Assembly (NCBI RefSeq): GCF_009857445.1
Contig: NZ_WWCN01000001.1
Coordinates: 62,001-126,000 of the forward strand
Direction: 5' to 3'
DNA: 64,000 nucleotides
Source: Duganella flavida
Lineage (GTDB): Bacteria; Pseudomonadota; Gammaproteobacteria; Burkholderiales; Burkholderiaceae_D
Numbering within the stretch: the stretch's first letter is position 1; the number at the start of each line of letters is the position of its first letter. Made by a program: the position numbers and the translations under genes. The notes below the pieces were generated by a model, which was given only the letters and a program-made list of their open reading frames with translations, did not search any database and was not told the DNA's origin. Below are positions 59,664 to 64,000 of this stretch, piece after piece.

Positions 59664-61495
59664 TTCTGCAATAGCGCGCGCAGCTGCGCCACCGACAGCG
59701 GCTGTTCATCGGCCGCGCGGTCGCGCAGCGCCGTCAGGATGCGCACGATGGCATCCGGGGTGCGCGCTGCGCTGAAGTACCAGCCTTGCACGCGGTCCGC
59801 CCCATGCGCGGCCAGCCACAGCAGGTCGGCCTCCTCTTCCAGCCCCTCGCACAGCAGCTCGGCCTTGAATAGTTCCGAGATGCCCTGGATCAGCTGGAAC
59901 AGGCCGGCCACTTTCTCGCTGCCGGCCACGCCGCTGACAAACTGGCGGTCCACCTTGAGCCGATCGAACGGGAAGCTGCTGATCGCATCCAGATTGGAAT
60001 AGCCGGTGCCGAAATCATCGACCGCAATGCGCGCTCCCAGTTCACGGAATTCTGCCACCCGCGGCGCTACCAGCTCCACCGTTTCCAGCAGCTGGCTCTC
60101 GGTCACTTCAAACTCCAGCATATGGCCGGGAATGGCGTAACGTTCCAGCTCGGCGGTCAGGTCGGCAATCACTTGCGGATGCAGTAGCGAGCGGCGCGAG
60201 AAGTTCAGCGACACCGGCACCACCGGCAAGCCGGCATCGAGCCAGCCGCGCATATCACGGCACACTTGCACCAGCACCAGCATGTCGAGCTGGTAGATTT
60301 TTTCGGTACTCTCCGCCAGCGGGATAAAGCTGTTCGGGAACACCATGCCGCGCACCGGGTGCTGCCAGCGCACCAGCGCTTCCATGCCGATCAAGGTGCC
60401 GTGCGTGAAATCGACCTGCGGCTGGTAGTGCGCCATCAGCACGCCGTGGCGCGCATCGCCGTCGAGCGCGCCCTGCAGCTCGAACACCATGTGCGAGCGC
60501 GTCAGCAGCTCGGCGCCGTATTCCTTGACCGTGGTGCGCTGCAGGTGGCCGACTATCGACGACGAGGCCGTATCGGCCGCATCCAGCAGCGCTACCGCCG
60601 AGCCGGTGTACGGCGTGTCGTGATGCTCGATGCCGACCCGCGCGTGCAGCGTGTGGGCGCCGCCCTGCCCCAGCAAGAACGGCGCGCTGAGCAGGTCCTT
60701 GAGCTGCTCCAGCTGGATCGCATGCTCGTCGCGGTCGCCAAACAGGGCAAACGCAAAATGGTCGCCGCCAAGGTGGCCGGCCAGGTTTTCCGGTCCGGCC
60801 CATCCGGCCAGCCGCTGGCCCATCTCGCGCAGTACCTGGTCGCCCTGCAGGCGGCCGAACACATCATTGAGGCGGCGGAAGCCGGCCAGGTTGACGTAGC
60901 CGACCACCACGTGCGACAGCGTGGTCTGCTCCACTCCCAGCTGCAGGTGGTGCAGGAACACGTGGCGGTTGGACATGCCGGTAACTTCATCGCAGTAGCG
61001 CAGCTCCAGCGTGTCAACCACCAACCGGGCCATGCCCTGCAACATCATGCGCTGCTCGCGCGCCAGCTTGCGCGGGCGCGCCGTCATCACCCACAAAGTG
61101 CCCAGCAGGTAGCCGCGCGCGCCCAGCAAGGGCACGGCGGCGTAATGGCGCAGGAATGGTGCGTTGGTAACCAGCGGATTGGTGCGGAAGCGCGCATCGG
61201 CATCGGCGTCTTCTATTTCGAAAAAATCGGATTCGGTGGCGGCGCCCACCACCCAGGTGCAGAAGGAACCGGCGCGCGGTACATGGCGCACTTCCACGCC
61301 CACGCGCGACGGCAGCCAGATCTGCGACTGGTAGACGATGCTGATGCCGCCGATATCCGCGCCCACCGATTTGATGGCCAGTTCGGTAATCAGGTCCAGC
61401 TTGGGGTCGGATTCGTCCAGCGTGATGGCGTAACGGGACAGTTCAGCCAAGCGCCGTTGCTCGGCTTCGGGTTCCTGCAAGGCGCTGCTCTCCAT
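59660..61495 (-). CDS. GAF-GGDEF-EAL protein with degenerate GGDEF
   Basis: A 611-residue cytoplasmic protein; the start at 61495 has GGAG upstream. GAF-like sensor about 25-175 (IGGISIVYQSQIWLPSRVGV, AVPLLGARGYLLGTLWVM), GGDEF domain about 180-340 with the signature changed to GGDHF, and EAL domain about 350-600 with intact GMEALVRWQ, DDFGTGYSN and EGLEEE. The cyclase site is probably inactive or regulatory, so c-di-GMP breakdown is the likely output. It is convergent with the dienelactone hydrolase gene. Confidence 0.92.
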   Translation of the reverse strand: MESSALQEPEAEQRRLAELSRYAITLDESDPKLDLITELAIKSVGADIGGISIVYQSQIWLPSRVGVEVRHVPRAGSFCTWVVGAATESDFFEIEDADADARFRTNPLVTNAPFLRHYAAVPLLGARGYLLGTLWVMTARPRKLAREQRMMLQGMARLVVDTLELRYCDEVTGMSNRHVFLHHLQLGVEQTTLSHVVVGYVNLAGFRRLNDVFGRLQGDQVLREMGQRLAGWAGPENLAGHLGGDHFAFALFGDRDEHAIQLEQLKDLLSAPFLLGQGGAHTLHARVGIEHHDTPYTGSAVALLDAADTASSSIVGHLQRTTVKEYGAELLTRSHMVFELQGALDGDARHGVLMAHYQPQVDFTHGTLIGMEALVRWQHPVRGMVFPNSFIPLAESTEKIYQLDMLVLVQVCRDMRGWLDAGLPVVPVSLNFSRRSLLHPQVIADLTAELERYAIPGHMLEFEVTESQLLETVELVAPRVAEFRELGARIAVDDFGTGYSNLDAISSFPFDRLKVDRQFVSGVAGSEKVAGLFQLIQGISELFKAELLCEGLEEEADLLWLAAHGADRVQGWYFSAARTPDAIVRILTALRDRAADEQPLSVAQLRALLQN

Positions 61496-61550
61496 GCTCG
61501 CTCCCTCAAAGGCTAGCTTGCATGGTGACATATTACGGTAGCGTTTGCAT

Positions 61551-62015
61551 CTATTTTCCCAGCGCTTTCAGGCGCCGTAGCTGCAAAGTCACGCCCACCA
61601 GGAACAGCAGCAACAGCACGCCGGTCACGCCTTTTAGCTCGGGCGCCTCGGCGCTGGCCAGCAAGGGCGCGCCATACGGCAGGCGGGTAGAGGCTTCGGT
61701 CACGGCCGGGATCATGTGGAACAAAAACGTCAGCGAATACAGGACCGTGGTCACCTTCAGCGACTTGACCTTCCACGCTGCGGCCAGCACCAGCAAGGTG
61801 ATGATGCCCAGCACATGCGGTTTGCCAAAACCGCCATGTTGATAAATGCCGAAGCCCGTCACGCAGGTCAGCACCGTAGTCCAGAGGTACAGCTTGCCGA
61901 GGGAGTTGCCGGGATCGATGCCCTTGTCGCGGAAGAAGGCGACCACGGCCGCCGCCACCGCCACCAGGCTGATCAAAGTATGCAGCACGCCCAAATAGGT
62001 GAGACCGTAGATCAT
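61551..62015 (-). CDS. Small integral membrane protein of unknown function
   Basis: A 154-residue protein with about five hydrophobic segments (VLHTLISLVAVAAAVVAFF, LWTTVLTCVTGFGIY, LGIITLLVLAAAWK, LYSLTFLFHMIPAV, VLLLLFLVGVTLQL). AAGGA lies seven bases before the chosen ATG. No functional motif or family is recognised. It precedes the GAF-GGDEF-EAL gene by 55 bases in the same direction, possibly cotranscribed. Confidence 0.82.
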   Translation of the reverse strand: MIYGLTYLGVLHTLISLVAVAAAVVAFFRDKGIDPGNSLGKLYLWTTVLTCVTGFGIYQHGGFGKPHVLGIITLLVLAAAWKVKSLKVTTVLYSLTFLFHMIPAVTEASTRLPYGAPLLASAEAPELKGVTGVLLLLFLVGVTLQLRRLKALGK

Positions 62016-62133
62016 TGCGCATCCTTTCAAGGTTGGTGGCTAGATCGTACACATTATTACAGCTGAGGTCTTACCACGAAAGAGCTATTGCCGGCTGCGT
62101 TAAAATGGCGGCATCATTGTTGAGGACTACATC

Positions 62134-62577
62134 ATGGCGCGTTTGAAACTGGATTTCCCGGACGAGTTGTTTATTTTTTCCACCCAGCTGACGGTGCGGG
62201 TGACCGACATTAACGGCGCCAACCACCTCGGCAACGACTCGATGATTTCCATGATCTCGGAAGCACGGGCGCGCTTCCTGTACGATCACGGCGTGCAGGA
62301 GACCAGCGCCGATGGCGTTGGCATCATCATCACCGACCTGGCCACCACCTACCGCGCCGAAGCGCATGCGCGCGACCAGCTGGTGTTTGAAGTGGGGGTA
62401 ATGGATTTCAACCAGTACGGCGGCGACATCATTTTCCGCATCAGCCGTCCGCGCGACGGCAAGCTGGTGGCGATGGCCAAGTATGGCTTCGTCTTCTTCA
62501 ACTACAAGAGCAGCCAGGTCACCCCCATGCCGCCGGAGTTCCTGGCCAAGTTCCCGAAAGTGAACCGCCTCGATTAA
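62134..62577 (+). CDS. Hotdog-fold acyl-CoA thioesterase
   Basis: A 147-residue protein of the 4-hydroxybenzoyl-CoA thioesterase / YbgC group. VRVTDINGANHLGNDSMISM is the hot-dog N-terminal strand and helix, with Asp-x-Asn-Gly in place of the common YADTD-type catalytic segment. ARARFLYDHGV is the central helix and FEVGVMDFNQYGGDIIFRI a sheet strand. It hydrolyses an acyl-CoA or related thioester. GAGGA precedes the ATG. Confidence 0.88.
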   Translation: MARLKLDFPDELFIFSTQLTVRVTDINGANHLGNDSMISMISEARARFLYDHGVQETSADGVGIIITDLATTYRAEAHARDQLVFEVGVMDFNQYGGDIIFRISRPRDGKLVAMAKYGFVFFNYKSSQVTPMPPEFLAKFPKVNRLD

Positions 62578-62580
62578 GGC

Positions 62581-63072
62581 TTAGCGCTTGGCGACTTTAG
62601 GGACGATGGATTTGTTGAACCAGTCGTCCAGCATCTGCTTTTCATAGCGCAGCGGATCGCTGTCGAAATGGGCGCCGAAGCGGTTCTGGTAATTCATGTC
62701 CGACAGTTCTTCATCGCCGCTGCGCAGCACCTGGCCATCTTGCTCCAGCGTGTATTTCAGGTGCATATGCGGCCAGTCGGCGCCACCATTCATGACGCGG
62801 ATGTCTTCGGCGGCGCGGCGCGGATAGAGGCGGCCGGCCAGGTCAATATCCAGCACCTCGATCTTCAGCGACTGCCCGGCGGGCAGCTTCTTCTCCAGCG
62901 ACTTGAAGTAGTCGGTAAATTGCTGCAGCGTGCGGTCACGGTCGATCACGCCGCGCGGCACGTCGCTGAAGTCTTCCGGCTTGACGTAGCTGACGGAGAC
63001 TTGCGCCCAGGCGGCGCTGGTGGCCAGCATCGCCGCAGCGGCGGCCAATATGGATTTATTCAACAGGCGCAT
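62581..63072 (-). CDS. Exported DUF3016 protein
   Basis: A 163-residue protein with signal peptide (cleavage after AAWAQ). The body VSVSYVKPEDFSDVPRG, LDIDLAGRLYPRR, DIRVMNGGADWPHMHLKYTL, and MNYQNRFGAHFDSDPLRYEK follows the DUF3016 family, whose role is unknown. AAGGAG precedes the ATG. It is convergent with the thioesterase gene, 3 bases from its stop. Confidence 0.9.
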   Translation of the reverse strand: MRLLNKSILAAAAAMLATSAAWAQVSVSYVKPEDFSDVPRGVIDRDRTLQQFTDYFKSLEKKLPAGQSLKIEVLDIDLAGRLYPRRAAEDIRVMNGGADWPHMHLKYTLEQDGQVLRSGDEELSDMNYQNRFGAHFDSDPLRYEKQMLDDWFNKSIVPKVAKR

Positions 63073-63164
63073 GGTGCTTCTCCTTCACAGTAGTTCATGC
63101 GAACAATATAGCCCGTTTCGGCGCACCATGCCCGTGCTGAATAAGTTTGTTACCAATTGCCTCG

Positions 63165-64000
63165 TTAGTGCAATTCGGCAGCCAGCGCGCCCGCCGGTTG
63201 CGCGCCGGTTTGGCGGGCGCCCCACAGCACCAGCAGCAGGGCCAGCACAGTCAGGCTGGCGCCGGCATACATCACCGCTGCATAACCGAGGTGGGCGTTC
63301 AGCACGGCGGCGCCGAGCGCTGCACCAATCGCATTGCCAAGATTGAAGGCGCCGATATTGACCGACGACGCCAGGCCAGGCGCTTCGGTGGCAGCGCGCA
63401 TCACGCGCATCTGCACCGGCGGCACCAGTGCGAAGGCAGCGATGCCCCACACCAGCAAGCCTACCGCAGCGCCAGCCGGCGTCTGGGCCAGCCACGGGAA
63501 GGCGAGCATGGTGGCCGCTTCCAGCAGCAGGAAACCGACCAGCGTCTTGTTGATCGAGCGGTCGGCCAGCTTGCCGCCGACCGAATTACCGATGGTGAAG
63601 CCAATGCCGATCAACGCCAGCATGGCGGTAATAAAGCCCGGCGTGGCATGGGTAAAGGATTGCAGCGCCGGATTGATGTAGGTGTACAGCGCGAAGGTCG
63701 CGCCCGACGCCAGCACCGTGGTCAGCAAGCCTTGCAGCACGACCGGCTGCAGCAGCACTTTCAACTCCTTGCGCACATCTGGCGCCTGGCCGGCGCTGCC
63801 TTGTGGCAGAAACAGCAGCAAGGCAGCCATGGCCAGCACGCCCAGCGCGCTGATGGCGCCAAACGATGCGCGCCAGCCCATGGCGTCGCTCAGCCAGGTG
63901 GCGGCTGGCACGCCGCCGATGTTGGCGATGGTCAGGCCGAGGAACATCGCCGCCACCGCGCTGGCCTGTTTTTCACGCGGCACCAGGCCGGCAGCAACCA
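63165..64000 (-). CDS. MFS transporter, C-terminal part
   Basis: The frame is open at the window end, so the N-terminus is outside. The visible 278 residues hold about eight membrane helices of a DHA1 / arabinose-efflux type MFS transporter. LVPREKQASAVAAMFLGLTI is the motif around the middle of the N-terminal half, and GKLADRSINKT resembles motif A of the second half. It exports a sugar or drug-like compound; the substrate cannot be read. Nothing is seen in the 92 bases between it and the DUF3016 gene. Confidence 0.9.
   Translation of the reverse strand, partial: VAAGLVPREKQASAVAAMFLGLTIANIGGVPAATWLSDAMGWRASFGAISALGVLAMAALLLFLPQGSAGQAPDVRKELKVLLQPVVLQGLLTTVLASGATFALYTYINPALQSFTHATPGFITAMLALIGIGFTIGNSVGGKLADRSINKTLVGFLLLEAATMLAFPWLAQTPAGAAVGLLVWGIAAFALVPPVQMRVMRAATEAPGLASSVNIGAFNLGNAIGAALGAAVLNAHLGYAAVMYAGASLTVLALLLVLWGARQTGAQPAGALAAELH

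Overview
The window looks like a chromosomal segment of a high-GC betaproteobacterium of the Oxalobacteraceae type (Duganella / Massilia / Janthinobacterium relatives). This is inferred from gene content: TonB-dependent receptors beside tryptophan-halogenase-like flavoproteins and SapC, several secreted glycoside hydrolases, PsiF, many c-di-GMP and chemotaxis proteins, and the overall codon and GC style. No 16S rRNA or other definitive marker is present. Most genes are long, dense and in short operons. Two zones have visibly lower GC: the Rhs locus (about 10.6-15.1 kb) and a small island at tRNA-Arg (about 38.8-41.7 kb).

Layout. 1-9 kb: the end of a GH13 glycosidase, an exported M20 peptidase, tRNA-Phe, an FAD oxidoreductase, a broken AraC gene, an orphan ParA, an ArsR/AHSA1 pair with a readable promoter-operator, and a GntR / isochorismatase-like hydrolase / PLP C-S lyase operon. 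8.7-15.1 kb: a LacI regulator behind a polysaccharide deacetylase, then an Rhs protein with a DUF4329-like C-terminal domain and an NTF2-fold immunity protein. 15.3-23.3 kb: a TonB receptor followed by halogenase / SapC / JmjC-like cupin / halogenase; LacI-type operators sit both here and before the deacetylase-lacI pair, suggesting one carbohydrate-responsive regulon. 23.3-28.8 kb: a LysR/SDR divergent pair, a pullulanase-type lipoprotein and PsiF. 28.8-37.3 kb: signalling (a Cache-CheW fusion, a GGDEF-EAL protein, an MCP) flanked by two DUF2807 proteins, then MazG. 37.3-38.6 kb: a GH5 cellulase lipoprotein.

38.77-41.76 kb: a 3 kb island bounded by a 48-bp direct repeat of the 3' part of tRNA-Arg(CCG). 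It carries remnants of a filamentous-phage module (repressor-like gene, HTH gene, truncated replication initiator) and a tRNA-Leu gene split in its anticodon loop by what reads as a complete group I intron.

41.8-48 kb: an alpha/beta hydrolase and a four-gene unit for a Tat-exported flavin amine oxidase, a periplasmic cytochrome c, an exported RidA and a TonB receptor, which together suggest periplasmic oxidation of an imported amine or amino acid. 48.1-50 kb: an orphan TnsB-like protein in which the second catalytic Asp is Asn. 50-64 kb: a DEAD-box helicase with two tandem C-terminal RNA-binding modules, two Ala-rich exported peptides, an SDR, an M28 peptidase, an MshQ-like giant surface protein, dienelactone hydrolase, a GAF-GGDEF-EAL protein, a membrane protein, a thioesterase, DUF3016 and the end of an MFS transporter.
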